A stretch of DNA of 64,000 bases from Chryseobacterium lactis (GTDB lineage: Bacteria > Bacteroidota > Bacteroidia > Flavobacteriales > Weeksellaceae), in assembly GCF_003815875.1 (NCBI RefSeq), contig NZ_CP033924.1, positions 4,154,001-4,218,000 on the forward strand. Direction: 5' to 3'. The notes under the pieces are model-generated. The model ran no database searches. It was not told the DNA's origin and saw nothing but the letters and a program-made list of their open reading frames with translations. Shown here in pieces: positions 1 to 7,549 of the stretch. The first letter of the stretch is position 1. Each line of letters starts with the position of its first letter. The position numbers were made by a program, and so were the translations under genes.

Positions 1-1
1 G

Positions 2-286
2 TTTGTGGTAGATTTTCTTGGAGAAGGTCATACCGTTGACAATGTAGTGGTATGGTTTCCAAAATATAAAGTTTTAGATGGTGGATGTCTCGTAAAAAGC
101 AGAACAGCAACCGATTTAGGCTTTACAGGAGAAGCCAACGTAGCCCAATGGCCGCAAACTATGGAAAAACTGAAATCCAAATATTCGCAGGCCACTCTGA
201 TTATTCCCGGACATGATGAATGGAAAGGTGGCGGACATGTAGAGCATACCCTTGATCTCCTAAATAAAAATCCAAAAGGAAATTAG
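2..286 (+). CDS. Subclass B1 metallo-beta-lactamase, C-terminal part (5' end outside window)
   Basis: Periplasmic zinc hydrolase that opens beta-lactam rings, including carbapenems. Only the last 94 residues are present; the frame is open from the window edge, so the GTG at position 5 is not the start. Visible B1 ligands are the His of GEGHTVDN (His196 in BBL numbering), the Cys of LDGGCLVKS (Cys221) and the His of IPGHDEWKGGGH (His263). The wording around these motifs resembles the IND and CIA enzymes of Chryseobacterium, from memory. The gene converges on the T6SS genes and shares a bidirectional terminator with them. The family call is firm; the exact variant cannot be told from this fragment. 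Confidence 0.93.
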   Translation, partial: FVVDFLGEGHTVDNVVVWFPKYKVLDGGCLVKSRTATDLGFTGEANVAQWPQTMEKLKSKYSQATLIIPGHDEWKGGGHVEHTLDLLNKNPKGN

Positions 287-324
287 AAACAGACATCATT
301 TGTTATCCATATTAAAAACAAAAA

Positions 325-350
325 AAATCCCGGACTTTCATCCGGGATTT
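325..350. terminator. Bidirectional terminator between the lactamase and tssK
   Basis: A perfect 10-bp inverted repeat (AAATCCCGGA / TCCGGGATTT) surrounds a 6-base loop, with an A-run to the left and a T-rich run to the right. It lies between two convergent genes and can serve both. Confidence 0.85.
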
Positions 351-367
351 GTATTTTACTGTATTTT

Positions 368-1507
368 CTAATCCAAAACACTCCATCCTCTCTTCGGATT
401 GGTATTGGTAGAAACTTCTTGTTCGTTAACAATAATATTTTCTTTTCTCTGACCGATATAATCCAGCTCACTCAGTTTAGAGAAGATCGTTTCCAGACTT
501 CTCAACATCTGTTGAATATACAATAACGGCTCTCCGCAGTTGTGGTGGTCATAGTTGGTCTCAGCCACAATAGAAAGCTGATTTAATAAGGTATGTGGAG
601 CAATTTCGCTCCATTCAAGGCTATAATTCAACATTTCTTCCAATTCAGCAGGAACAAGAAGTTGAGTGGAATTATATAAATGAAGTGCCAGCCTTGCAAA
701 AGATTCGATCAGGAATACCGGCGGTTGCCACGGCGTAATATTCCTAAACTGGAAATACATATCTCCAAAGGTATTTACCATTGTGGTACAAAGAAACTTA
801 ACATTTTGTGCCAGTGCTGTATTCTGATTTTTATGCGATGCTTTCTGAATAATTTTAAATGCATACTGTTGCAGATTTCCAATGGATTTTGCGTAGCTGT
901 TGTAGTATTCTATCAAAGCCGGATGACTCTGAACAGAGGTACACGGCGGGATAAAATTAGAATCTACCTGTGCAATATTGGCCTTCAGATCTACTTTCCC
1001 AACGATCAGATAATTTCCTCCCGAATAGCTGCTGTTGAGCGAAGTTACAGGAAGTAATTCAATGTGGTGATTGGGTTGTGCATTGGGATGACGCGGCGGG
1101 ATCTCTTCCGGATCAATATCACCGAAAGGTACTTTATCAAAAGGATTAACAGAAATAAGGATATAATATTCCCCGTCTGCCTGCTCTTCGTTCATCGATT
1201 TTGCTAATGATTTTACACTGATTCTTCTGTCGTTTAATTCAATGCGATATCCTGCCATCGTAACAGCGCTGCATCGTTTAATGACCAACTGTACATCATT
1301 GGTAGCGGTATTGTGTACATCAAAAATCGTACGATCTGTATATTCGTTAGAAATAGGTAAAAGACCGTAATTATATGTAGTAATCCCAAGTGAATTGGAA
1401 TCTCTGATCGTATCAATTAAGAAATTATCCTGATCATTAAGGTGTCTCTGGGAAACTTTCATCCCATCCACCCAATTGATTGCAAAATGTTTAATAGGTT
1501 GTATCAT
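368..1507 (-). CDS. tssK: Type VI secretion baseplate protein TssK
   Basis: TssK is the trimeric connector between the T6SS baseplate and the membrane complex. This 379-residue protein opens with IKHFAINWVDGMKVSQRHL, the pattern I associate with Bacteroidota (subtype iii) TssK proteins, where W-x-DGM replaces the W-x-EGM of proteobacterial homologues. No signal peptide or membrane segment is visible, as expected for a cytoplasmic baseplate part. It is the last gene of a minus-strand cluster, 26 bases after tssN. The family is assigned by motif and context, not by a search. Confidence 0.8.
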   Translation of the reverse strand: MIQPIKHFAINWVDGMKVSQRHLNDQDNFLIDTIRDSNSLGITTYNYGLLPISNEYTDRTIFDVHNTATNDVQLVIKRCSAVTMAGYRIELNDRRISVKSLAKSMNEEQADGEYYILISVNPFDKVPFGDIDPEEIPPRHPNAQPNHHIELLPVTSLNSSYSGGNYLIVGKVDLKANIAQVDSNFIPPCTSVQSHPALIEYYNSYAKSIGNLQQYAFKIIQKASHKNQNTALAQNVKFLCTTMVNTFGDMYFQFRNITPWQPPVFLIESFARLALHLYNSTQLLVPAELEEMLNYSLEWSEIAPHTLLNQLSIVAETNYDHHNCGEPLLYIQQMLRSLETIFSKLSELDYIGQRKENIIVNEQEVSTNTNPKRGWSVLD

Positions 1508-1533
1508 GTTTAATACTTTTTAATTTTTTGTGT

Positions 1534-2436
1534 TTATGCTTTTCTTACGATTCCCTCCTCCTCATGTTGAATAACTCTTTTACAAATTACCACTTCATTC
1601 TCAGAAATGTTGTTTGTAGAAATATCATGGTCAAAATCTATATATTTTCTAAAACTGAAAAATGATTTCTTAGTATAGAAAATCCAGTAATAAGGCTCTT
1701 TTTCCTCATCTGAAAGGTGAATAACAGAACCCGGATTTTTATGATTGTAATCATCAACTACTCTATAAAACCAGTCCCCGAAAGTAACTCCGGTCGGAAG
1801 TGTTTTTGCTTTAATTCTGAATCGGTTTGAATCTTCTAATTTTTTACTTAATTCAACATTCAAAACCATTAATCTGTCAAAATCTGCCCCTTCAAAATCG
1901 GGAAGTTTCTGCTCCGGAGAATATCTCCAGGTTTTATAAATATCAAAAGGAATACTGATAAACTGAATATAGCAGTAATAAAATACCATTGGAACAACAA
2001 AAATCACCATGCTTGTTGCAGCCATCACCGGATATCCTGTTCCTTTACTCATCCAGTTAAAAAGTAGGGTAAATAAATAGCCACCCAATACAATACACGT
2101 TATTGAAAGTATGGATTCAAATAAAATACTCATCGCAATAGAATCAATATGCTTCTTAAAATATTTATGCAATAAGTTAACATGAATAATCCCAAAAATA
2201 AGATAAATGATCTGAGCAATAATATACCAGTACGGGTTAAAAAGATTTCCGGCAAACCCAAAGACTCCGGGAATAGCCAGACATAAACTGCATAGAAGAA
2301 TGTATACAATAATTACTTTAATTTTGATCGCAGGTTTATTTCTCCTGATTACACCGAGTATAACCATCATAATAATTGCGATTAAAGGCATTAAAATATA
2401 CCTTAAAAAAATACCTTTTACTGAAGAAATTTCCAT
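1534..2436 (-). CDS. tssN: Type VI secretion membrane protein TssN
   Basis: A 300-residue protein whose first ~180 residues hold about five hydrophobic segments (around residues 12-27, 40-62, 68-85, 98-122 and 132-160), followed by a soluble C-terminal domain of about 120 residues. This layout, with an IPGVFGF-type motif in the second segment, matches TssN, a subunit found only in Bacteroidota T6SS and thought to take part in the envelope complex in place of TssJLM parts. It sits between the tssG-like gene and tssK, 26 and 54 bases from its neighbours, so co-transcription is likely. The neighbours strengthen a call that sequence alone would leave moderate. Confidence 0.72.
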   Translation of the reverse strand: MEISSVKGIFLRYILMPLIAIIMMVILGVIRRNKPAIKIKVIIVYILLCSLCLAIPGVFGFAGNLFNPYWYIIAQIIYLIFGIIHVNLLHKYFKKHIDSIAMSILFESILSITCIVLGGYLFTLLFNWMSKGTGYPVMAATSMVIFVVPMVFYYCYIQFISIPFDIYKTWRYSPEQKLPDFEGADFDRLMVLNVELSKKLEDSNRFRIKAKTLPTGVTFGDWFYRVVDDYNHKNPGSVIHLSDEEKEPYYWIFYTKKSFFSFRKYIDFDHDISTNNISENEVVICKRVIQHEEEGIVRKA

Positions 2437-2490
2437 TTGTTTCTTTTCGAATTTATACTTTGTTGGTAGTTGTAAATATAATAAAATAAT

Positions 2491-3432
2491 TTAGAGGAAT
2501 GTAGAGTATCCAAGGCGGCTGGCATTTCTTTCATCATCTTCAAGACTGAAAGAATATTCCAGTTTTTCGGTAACAAAATTTTCCTCCACATCTACGGTTA
2601 CAGGAAGAAAGTAATCATAAAGTGCCTCAAGTACTTTTCTGAACGGACTTCCCGGAATATACTTTTTCATATCCTCATAAGGAATAGGGCCGATATTAAT
2701 CACCCAGTTTCTTTGCCCGTCCATATGTCTTCCACTCGGAATATAGGTTACCCCCAATCTGGAATTCCCCAATAACATCGAGTCGTCATTTTTCTCTATT
2801 TCATCAATAATATTAGGTGAAAACGTTACTTCTACCGGCACTTGCAGAAAAGCGGTCATACATCGTTCAAACCATTTTTTGCTTCCTCTGATCTGGTGAA
2901 AAAACGGTAAAATATGCATAAATATATAGGCATTCTGCTTATCCAGCATTCTGATCAGAGGCCAAAGTTCACTTACAGTCTCCAGTAAAGCATCTGTATT
3001 GCTTGTGATGTCAAATTCAGACTCTTTGAGTAATGCACTGATCTCAGTAAAAAATACTTCCAGTTCAAAAGGACGGAAAAACTTCCTTGCATCATCTTCT
3101 ACCCTTTTCTGTTTCCTGATTTCTCTTACTACCGTGTCTACATTTTTTCTGGAAGCTCCGAGAGACGGTGGATGAAACAACCCTTCAGGAAGGTAATCGT
3201 AAATACCTTCTCTGTAGCTTTCTATAGTATATACTTCCTCGTCAAAGCCTAAATAACTGCTTGAAATACTTTTAATATCCTTTAAATAGGCGCGGTCATT
3301 TACCCCGACCCGTTCAATAAAAATATTGCTTACTGTCCGGTGGTATTTCAACAGATTAACAGCCACAGCCTCAGCCTTAAAGTCTGTCTGCAGCTTATTG
3401 TAATTCATGTCTACAATATTATTCTCATGCAT
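2491..3432 (-). CDS. tssG: Type VI secretion baseplate protein, TssG-like
   Basis: A 313-residue soluble protein with no signal peptide. Segments such as YDYLPEGLFH and KFFRPFELEVFFTEI, plus its length, fit the TssG baseplate subunit as it occurs in Bacteroidota; TssG with TssF and TssE forms the baseplate wedge. The frame is open to an ATG at 3477, but I choose the ATG at 3432 because AGAGGA (3439-3444 on the minus strand) stands about 6 bases before it, an unusually good Shine-Dalgarno site for this phylum. First gene of a cluster followed by tssN and tssK. TssG is preferred over TssF on length; a search would settle it. Confidence 0.6.
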   Translation of the reverse strand: MHENNIVDMNYNKLQTDFKAEAVAVNLLKYHRTVSNIFIERVGVNDRAYLKDIKSISSSYLGFDEEVYTIESYREGIYDYLPEGLFHPPSLGASRKNVDTVVREIRKQKRVEDDARKFFRPFELEVFFTEISALLKESEFDITSNTDALLETVSELWPLIRMLDKQNAYIFMHILPFFHQIRGSKKWFERCMTAFLQVPVEVTFSPNIIDEIEKNDDSMLLGNSRLGVTYIPSGRHMDGQRNWVINIGPIPYEDMKKYIPGSPFRKVLEALYDYFLPVTVDVEENFVTEKLEYSFSLEDDERNASRLGYSTFL

Positions 3433-3438
3433 AGTGTT

Positions 3439-3444
3439 TCCTCT
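3439..3444 (-). promoter_or_regulatory. Shine-Dalgarno site fixing the tssG-like start
   Basis: AGAGGA on the minus strand, about 6 bases before the ATG at 3432. Such sites are rare in this phylum, and this one decides between two in-frame starts (3432 rather than 3477). Confidence 0.55.
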
Positions 3445-3865
3445 GATTATGACTTGTAAAGATAATATATCTCTCAAGTTTGAAAAAATATTTTACCAAT
3501 AATTTTATTTTAAAAATACTAATTTATTGGTATTAAAAAGAAAAAAATTCCGCAAATTCCGTAAAAATACGGGGAAAAGCAGATTTGTTGCCCTTATAAA
3601 ATCTAAAGTTTGGTGTTAAAAACCAGATGTTTAAAAATTCATGTTTCCTGGTTATTCCCGTTTTATGGTAACTCATTGGCTAAATTAAAGTATAAAATGT
3701 TTACTATTCCTCTCCTCTATTCCATTTTTATATTCTTAAACATAAACACATTTTATAAATCTTTCCAAACCTAGGACAATTTCTATTTTAATTGGATTAA
3801 ATTTTATTAACATAATATTATAGAATAAATCCGGGATAAGTCATGCTCATTCCGAATTCGGGCCG

Positions 3866-3873
3866 TATCTTTG
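3866..3873 (+). promoter_or_regulatory. Bacteroidota -7 box for the S1/P1 nuclease
   Basis: TATCTTTG matches the TAnnTTTG consensus exactly. Transcription would start about 6 bases downstream and give a leader of roughly 17 bases before the ATG at 3897. No clear -33 element is visible. Confidence 0.7.
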
Positions 3874-3896
3874 CAGACTGAAAATTGTTATTTAAA

Positions 3897-4688
3897 ATGA
3901 AAAGTATTTATTCTAAAATTCTGATTTTAGCATTCATCTCCTCTTCACTTTATTCTTATGCGTGGGGATTAACTGGGCACAGAGTCATTGCAGACATCGC
4001 AGAAAACCACCTTTCCGGGAAAGCAAGAAGAGAGATCAGAAAAATAATGGGAAAAGAACGCCTGGCGTACTGGGCCAACTGGCCGGATTTTATCAAATCT
4101 GATACAACAGGAGTTTGGAAACAGGCTTCATCATGGCATTATGTCAACATTGATCCTCAGACTGATTTCAAAAATTTTGATCAAAATCTGAAAATGCAGG
4201 CAGGACCTAGTCTTTACACGCAGGTAAACACGTTATCAAGCCAGATCAAGGACAAAAATACGTCTGAAAAAGACAGAAAGATTGCTCTGATTTTCCTTAT
4301 CCATATTATGGGTGATCTCGCACAGCCTCTACACGTAGGAAGAGCAGAAGATTTAGGAGGAAATAAAATCAACGTTACTTATTTTGGTGATAAAACGAAT
4401 TTACACTCCGTTTGGGATGGGAAATTGGTAGATTCTCAAAAATACAGTTATACGGAGTATTCTAAACTTTTAGACATTAAATCTAAAGACGAAGTAAAAC
4501 AAATTCAATCCGGAACACTGGAAGACTGGTTATATGATTCTCACAAAATTGCCAACAAGATCTATGCACAGACCCCTGATGGCTCAAAATTATCATACGA
4601 CTATCAATATAAGTTCAACGAAACTCTTGAAAGACAACTTCTTTACGGAGGTTTGAGACTAGCAAAAGTATTAAACGAGCTTTTTTAA
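3897..4688 (+). CDS. Secreted S1/P1-type zinc nuclease
   Basis: A 263-residue secreted phosphodiesterase of the S1/P1 family, which cuts single-stranded DNA and RNA or removes 3'-phosphates using a tri-zinc site. The ATG at 3897 is chosen over an upstream TTG because it opens a signal peptide (residues 1-22, ending SYA). Cleavage there exposes Trp23 as the mature N-terminus; in this family the N-terminal Trp itself binds zinc. His28 (WGLTGHRV) and the HIMGDLAQPLHVG motif supply further ligands, followed by SVWDG. Length is typical. A -7 box precedes it and a UUCG-loop terminator follows. Probably a nutrient-scavenging nuclease. Confidence 0.93.
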   Translation: MKSIYSKILILAFISSSLYSYAWGLTGHRVIADIAENHLSGKARREIRKIMGKERLAYWANWPDFIKSDTTGVWKQASSWHYVNIDPQTDFKNFDQNLKMQAGPSLYTQVNTLSSQIKDKNTSEKDRKIALIFLIHIMGDLAQPLHVGRAEDLGGNKINVTYFGDKTNLHSVWDGKLVDSQKYSYTEYSKLLDIKSKDEVKQIQSGTLEDWLYDSHKIANKIYAQTPDGSKLSYDYQYKFNETLERQLLYGGLRLAKVLNELF

Positions 4689-4716
4689 TTGAAAATTAAT
4701 TTCAACAATAGAATAT

Positions 4717-4747
4717 AAAAACGAAACTTCGGTTTCGTTTTTTTTTG
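4717..4747 (+). terminator. UUCG-loop terminator of the nuclease gene
   Basis: An 11-bp inverted repeat around the tetraloop TTCG, closed by C-G, runs directly into more than ten T residues. A textbook intrinsic terminator. Confidence 0.9.
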
Positions 4748-4808
4748 TTTAAAGTCCTTGATTCAAAAGGTAGCCGCCAAGACCAAAAAGAGTAAATAAA
4801 TGCACCCG

Positions 4809-4886
4809 GATTCCTACGGAATGACAATGTTTGCAGGTATCATCCTATTTTGTGATGTTAACACGTTTTGTCATTCCGTAGGAATC
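4809..4886. repeat. Dispersed inverted repeat, family A, copy 1
   Basis: Left arm GATTCCTACGGAATGACAA (4809-4827) and right arm TTGTCATTCCGTAGGAATC (4868-4886) are perfect 19-bp inverted repeats separated by exactly 40 bases. Two related copies occur in this window at 16477-16554 (same arm sequence, same 40-base spacer) and 29769-29846. The spacer of this copy, read in reverse complement, aligns well with the spacer of copy 2, so the whole 78-bp unit is conserved rather than just the arms. Confidence 0.85.
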
Positions 4887-4925
4887 TAAATTTTAATATA
4901 CGTGTGGATTGTATTGATTTTGTAT

Positions 4926-4987
4926 AGCTTTCAACCACCCCGTCAAAAATTCTTTGAATTTTCGCCACCCCTCCAAAGGAGGGGAAT
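4926..4987. repeat. Short hairpin-bearing intergenic element (CCCCTCC...GGAGGGG)
   Basis: Contains CCCCTCC AAA GGAGGGG (4968-4984) and, just before it, AAAATTC TTT GAATTTT (4945-4961). From memory, this pair of hairpins is a recurrent intergenic element in Chryseobacterium and Flavobacterium. Only one copy is seen in this window, so the repeat status rests on recollection. Confidence 0.5.
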
Positions 4988-5170
4988 GAGGGAAGTCGTT
5001 CTTATTGAAGAATGTTAAGATTACATTTCTTTCTTGCCTATTTTCTCTTTATTCTGATCTCTTCGATTTGCTTCCGACGATTATATTTAACAAAAAAATA
5101 AAACTTGTGTAACCTTTTCATGTTTCTATACGTATAATATATAGTAACTCTTTTTTGAGGATAAAAATAA

Positions 5171-6037
5171 ATGAGACAATTAAAGATCACTAAGCAGGTA
5201 ACCAATAGGGAAACTGCTTCATTAGACAAGTATTTGCAGGAAATTGGTAAAGTAGAACTGATTACTGCGGACGAAGAAGTAGAATTGGCACAAAGAATAC
5301 GTGCTGGCGACAGAGCTGCACTGGAGAAACTAATCAAAGCCAACCTTCGTTTCGTGGTTTCCGTATCTAAACAGTACCAGAATCAAGGCCTTTCTTTACC
5401 CGATTTGATTAATGAAGGAAATTTAGGATTGATGAAAGCGGCAAAAAGGTATGATGAAACTAGAGGTTTCAAATTTATCTCTTATGCAGTATGGTGGATC
5501 CGTCAATCAATTTTACAGGCGTTGGCTGAGCAATCAAGAATTGTAAGACTTCCGTTGAACAAAATTGGTTCCATCAATAAAATTAATAAAGCATACGCTC
5601 ACCTTGAGCAGGAAAATGAAAGACCACCTTCTCCGGAAGAATTGGCTGAAGTTCTTGACATGAGTGAGGAGGATATTAAAGAATCGATGAAAAACTCCGG
5701 AAGACATTTGTCTATGGATGCACCTTTAGTAGAAGGTGAAGATTCTAACCTTTATGATGTATTGCGTTCAGGGGAATCACCAAGTCCGGATAAAGATTTG
5801 ATGCTTGAATCTCTACAAATCGAGATTGAAAGAGCATTGAATACTTTGACTCCAAGAGAGGCAGATTTGGTAAGGTTATACTTCGGACTGAACGGAAAAC
5901 ACCCAATGACTTTAGAAGAAATTGGTGAAACTTTCGATCTTACAAGAGAGAGAGTGCGTCAGATCAAAGAAAAAGCGATCAAGAGATTGAAGCACAATAC
6001 CAGAAGTAAGATTTTGAAATCTTATTTAGGTAAATAA
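5171..6037 (+). CDS. rpoD: Primary RNA polymerase sigma factor (sigma A, RpoD)
   Basis: Housekeeping sigma factor that directs RNA polymerase to the TTTG/TAnnTTTG promoters of this phylum. At 288 residues it has the short Bacteroidota form lacking the long region 1.1 of E. coli sigma 70. Visible parts are region 1.2 ([12 protein letters not shown]), region 2 ([22 protein letters not shown] and the -10-binding [13 protein letters not shown]), region 3 (about 130-200) and region 4 with the [18 protein letters not shown] helix-turn-helix. Its last two codons belong to a 61-bp repeat that recurs 721 bp downstream, so its 3' end is the site of an insertion. Confidence 0.97.
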   Translation: MRQLKITKQVTNRETASLDKYLQEIGKVELITADEEVELAQRIRAGDRAALEKLIKANLRFVVSVSKQYQNQGLSLPDLINEGNLGLMKAAKRYDETRGFKFISYAVWWIRQSILQALAEQSRIVRLPLNKIGSINKINKAYAHLEQENERPPSPEELAEVLDMSEEDIKESMKNSGRHLSMDAPLVEGEDSNLYDVLRSGESPSPDKDLMLESLQIEIERALNTLTPREADLVRLYFGLNGKHPMTLEEIGETFDLTRERVRQIKEKAIKRLKHNTRSKILKSYLGK

Positions 6038-6091
6038 TTTTAGCGAAACAAAATTTTATAGGCGGAGTCTGTTTTCAGGCTCCGTTTTTTT
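6031..6091 (+). repeat. 61-bp direct repeat, copy 1 (rpoD 3' end plus terminator)
   Basis: Identical over 61 bases to 6752-6812. It covers the last bases of rpoD including its TAA, a short spacer, and the terminator hairpin CGGAGTCTG TTTT CAGGCTCCG with seven T. The base before each copy differs (G versus A), and so does the sequence after each T-run. The pair brackets a single AT-rich gene and is best read as the two ends of an insertion at the rpoD 3' end. Confidence 0.9.
6063..6091 (+). terminator. rpoD terminator
   Basis: A 9-bp stem with one G-U pair, a TTTT loop and seven T after it. The downstream gene starts only 12 bases after the last T. Confidence 0.88.
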
Positions 6092-6098
6092 ATTTTTG
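6091..6098 (+). promoter_or_regulatory. -7 box at the insertion junction, leaderless start
   Basis: TATTTTTG matches the Bacteroidota -7 consensus and is made of the last T of the rpoD terminator plus the first bases of the insert. The ATG at 6104 lies 6 bases beyond it, so transcription would begin on or next to the start codon. Confidence 0.55.
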
Positions 6099-6103
6099 TA
6101 TTT

Positions 6104-6736
6104 ATGGAAGAAAATAAATTTAATCAAATTATAAAGAGTGAAACATTTGGCTTAATTTCCGATTTTGGAGAAATGACCTTAGATAGCATTATCGATAATA
6201 ATGTTATAAAAGAAATTCCGATAATTGGAACAATAGCAAAAGCACTAAGTATTGGTATTAGTATTAATGATAAGCTATTCATCAAAAAATTATATTATTT
6301 TTTAATGGAATTAGAAAATGTAGATAGACATATAATCTTAAGAGAAATTCAATATATTGATGATTCCCCAAAATACAAACAAAAAGTTGGTGAAAAATTA
6401 TTAGAGATTATTACTAGAATTGATTCCGATGAAAAGCCTAAGATTATTGGAAAGTTATTTAAGAATTTTATTTCAAAAAATATAAAATATTATGATTTTT
6501 TAAAGCTTTCAAACATAGTTGAAAAAGCATTATACTATGATTTAATTTTACTTAAAGAATGTAAAAACAACAATTTTTATATCGATTTAGATGAGGAACT
6601 ATATAATTTAGGATTGATTGACATAAAAAAAATGGGAAATTTTGATTCAACTGAAATAGAAGATGCTGAATATGATAATATAACCTATATAATTACGAAA
6701 AGAGGAAATCTTTTATTAGAATATGGATTAAAATAA
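6104..6736 (+). CDS. Uncharacterised AT-rich single-gene insert, 210 residues
   Basis: Not a recognised named family. The protein is soluble-looking, Lys/Ile/Asn-rich, with a hydrophobic helix around residues 30-60 containing IKEIPIIGTIAKALSIGISI followed by NDKLFIKKLYYFLMEL. From memory this pattern recurs in uncharacterised bacterial proteins of similar length, some near defence genes, but I cannot name a function. Base composition is much more AT-rich than rpoD or the genes after it, with heavy ATA/TTA/AAA use, which indicates transfer. It is bounded by 61-bp repeats with only 12 bases before and 15 bases after the reading frame, and carries its own copy of the terminator. No integrase lies nearby. 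Confidence 0.8.
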   Translation: MEENKFNQIIKSETFGLISDFGEMTLDSIIDNNVIKEIPIIGTIAKALSIGISINDKLFIKKLYYFLMELENVDRHIILREIQYIDDSPKYKQKVGEKLLEIITRIDSDEKPKIIGKLFKNFISKNIKYYDFLKLSNIVEKALYYDLILLKECKNNNFYIDLDEELYNLGLIDIKKMGNFDSTEIEDAEYDNITYIITKRGNLLLEYGLK

Positions 6737-6751
6737 TAATTAATCATATTA

Positions 6752-6812
6752 TAAATAATTTTAGCGAAACAAAATTTTATAGGCGGAGTCTGTTTTCAGG
6801 CTCCGTTTTTTT
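6752..6812 (+). repeat. 61-bp direct repeat, copy 2
   Basis: Exact copy of 6031-6091, offset by 721 bp. It recreates the end of rpoD (AAATAA) and the terminator hairpin (6784-6792 pairing with 6797-6805), and ends the transcript of the inserted gene. Its T-run is two bases longer than in copy 1. Confidence 0.9.
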
Positions 6813-6950
6813 TTGTAACAATTTCAAAAGTTTGTTCAACTAATTAAAATCATATTCGATATCAAATCTGAAAAGAATTTAAATGCTTAATTTTATTCGT
6901 TGATGCAGAAGGCCTTTCTATAAAATGAACCAATTAATACAAAACAATCT

Positions 6951-7544
6951 ATGAAAAAAATATTCTTCGCCTCTACTCTTGCTCTTGCTATAATTTCCTG
7001 CAGAGAAAATAAACCGGAGAATCCTTTGGCGGACAATGCGGTTGACAATGCCGAATCTTCTGTTTCCACCTCATTTAAAAGTTATCGTGGTAATGAAACA
7101 ACAGTAGACAATATATATTTTGAATTAATTAAAAATGACAAAAAGCTTACAGCACTTAATTCCAAAATAGTAAAAACCTTTGAAGAAAGTGGCAAAGTTG
7201 TAGCTCAATATAAAAACATATTAAACACTTCAGCTTCATTTTACCAGGATGCCAGTTATCAGACAAAAAATATTACAGATTCATTGGTAAAACAGCAGGT
7301 AGAAAAAGAAATTCAGGCCAGCTCTGATCAGTATGATCTTAAAGTTAAAAATATCACAGATCGTATCAATCTGATTACCAAAAACAACGAAACATTAACC
7401 AATTTATATACTGTTTTTAAAATCAGAAAAACACTTCCTGAAATTGAAAAGTATCAAAAGGCTCATCCCCTGAAAACAGATAGCCTGGACAGTTTCATCA
7501 ATAGACAAAATACATTGGTGGAAGAATTAAAAAAATTAAAATAA
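6951..7544 (+). CDS. Lipoprotein with coiled-coil character, unknown function
   Basis: A 197-residue protein with an SPII signal (residues 1-17, lipobox IISC at Cys17), followed by an Asn/Asp-rich linker and a long helical region (about 50-197) rich in Lys, Glu, Asn and Thr with heptad-like spacing. No enzyme motif is visible. Probably anchored in the inner or outer membrane, facing the periplasm. It ends 5 bases before a GNAT gene and may be co-transcribed with it. Confidence 0.75.
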   Translation: MKKIFFASTLALAIISCRENKPENPLADNAVDNAESSVSTSFKSYRGNETTVDNIYFELIKNDKKLTALNSKIVKTFEESGKVVAQYKNILNTSASFYQDASYQTKNITDSLVKQQVEKEIQASSDQYDLKVKNITDRINLITKNNETLTNLYTVFKIRKTLPEIEKYQKAHPLKTDSLDSFINRQNTLVEELKKLK

Positions 7545-7549
7545 CACTT

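Larger units (their letters stand above)
3433..3896. other. Divergent intergenic region between tssG and the nuclease gene
   Basis: About 460 very AT-rich bases without a supported gene. It must hold promoters for both directions. A clear -7 box is seen only on the plus strand (3866-3873). The minus-strand TATCTTTA near 3455 is a weaker candidate for the T6SS cluster. Confidence 0.6.
4748..5170. other. Intergenic region before rpoD
   Basis: About 420 bases without a supported gene. It holds repeat A copy 1 and the CCCCTCC hairpin element, leaving only about 180 bases for the rpoD promoter. No exact TAnnTTTG box was found immediately upstream of rpoD; ATATAATATATAG near 5135-5147 is a weak alternative. 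Confidence 0.55.

Noticed and set aside
680..1057. Plus-strand frame inside tssK
   Set aside because: Fully antisense to a gene supported by family motifs; no promoter or domain sign.
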